Positions 44,094 to 44,133 of a stretch of 44,133 nt of DNA are shown here, one piece after another. The position numbers and the translations under genes were made by a program. How positions within the stretch are numbered: the first letter of the stretch is position 1; each line of letters starts with the position of its first letter. The notes beneath the pieces are model-generated. The model was not told where the DNA came from and made no database searches. It saw only the letters and a list, made by a program, of their open reading frames with translations. The stretch is from a virus, in the IMG/VR virus record IMGVR_UViG_3300015202_000019, positions 1 through 44,133 of that record; one strand, given 5' to 3'.

Positions 44094-44133
44094 TCCGCCG
44101 CCGCCTGCAGCTCGATCGCGAGCGTGCTCGAAC
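44008..44133. repeat. Terminal direct repeat, right copy
   Basis: Identical over 126 bp to 14-139. See the left copy: the join restores one leftward operon from the control region to the HNH gene. Confidence 0.9.

Noticed and set aside
1-44133. tRNA genes or CRISPR array
   Set aside because: No cloverleaf-like segment with conserved T-loop and no regularly spaced repeat/spacer series was noticed by eye; a covariance search was not possible.

Overview
This window is best read as one complete, circularly permuted genome of a tailed phage (about 44.0 kb unique). The first and last bases carry the same 126-bp sequence, and reading frames continue across the join. Base composition is strongly GC-rich (roughly two thirds GC by eye), with G/C at most third codon positions. 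The virion genes follow the order of phage Mu: Mu gp29-type portal, gpI-type protease/scaffold, gpT-type capsid, gp36, virion morphogenesis protein, contractile sheath, tube, frameshifted tail chaperone, tape measure, N/P/gp45/gp46/gp47/gp48-type baseplate, fibres. There is no Mu transposase pair, and packaging uses an ordinary two-domain terminase, so this is a myovirus-like phage with Mu-type morphogenesis genes on a different replication chassis. The host is probably a high-GC Gram-negative bacterium (T4-type endolysin without a signal peptide, a lipoprotein with a lipobox-like site), but its identity cannot be read from the sequence.

The genome is two long transcription units leaving one control region (about 416-640) in opposite directions. 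They meet tail to tail at 30238-30241, where the two stop codons overlap. The control region holds two divergent promoter-like elements that share the 12-mer TTGCCTAACCTA at -35, have 17-bp spacers and TAAT-type -10 elements, and lie so close to their ATGs that both mRNAs should be leaderless or nearly so. The rightward one drives a Cro/CI-type HTH repressor.

Rightward unit: repressor and small genes (636-2033), replication/recombination genes (SF2 helicase, basic zinc protein, VRR-NUC-like nuclease, SF3/D5 helicase; 2030-6034), a 0.5-kb less GC-rich stretch with eight GTGGGGAC iterons that is a candidate origin (5990-6540), packaging and head (6541-16986), contractile tail and baseplate (16998-26233), fibres (26234-28383) and lysis genes (28380-30241).

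Leftward unit (wrapping from 415 through the contig end down to 30238): two tiny genes, a small coiled protein, an HNH nuclease, an SSB/annealing-like protein, a RecE/Cas4-type exonuclease, an excisionase-like HTH, a broken integrase N-terminus, a two-domain DnaN-like sliding clamp, a cytosine-5 DNA methyltransferase, two proteins sharing a perfect 364-bp repeat, a long run of small zinc-ribbon or unknown proteins, a HAD nucleotidase whose nucleophile Asp is replaced by Gly, and finally a metzincin-type protease with a lipoprotein signal. Almost every junction in this unit is a 4-nt ATGA/GTGA overlap, which fixes many of the starts given here.

The most unusual points are the near-leaderless divergent promoters, the iteron region, the lipoprotein metzincin, the vestigial integrase, the internal 364-bp duplication and the inactive-looking HAD enzyme.
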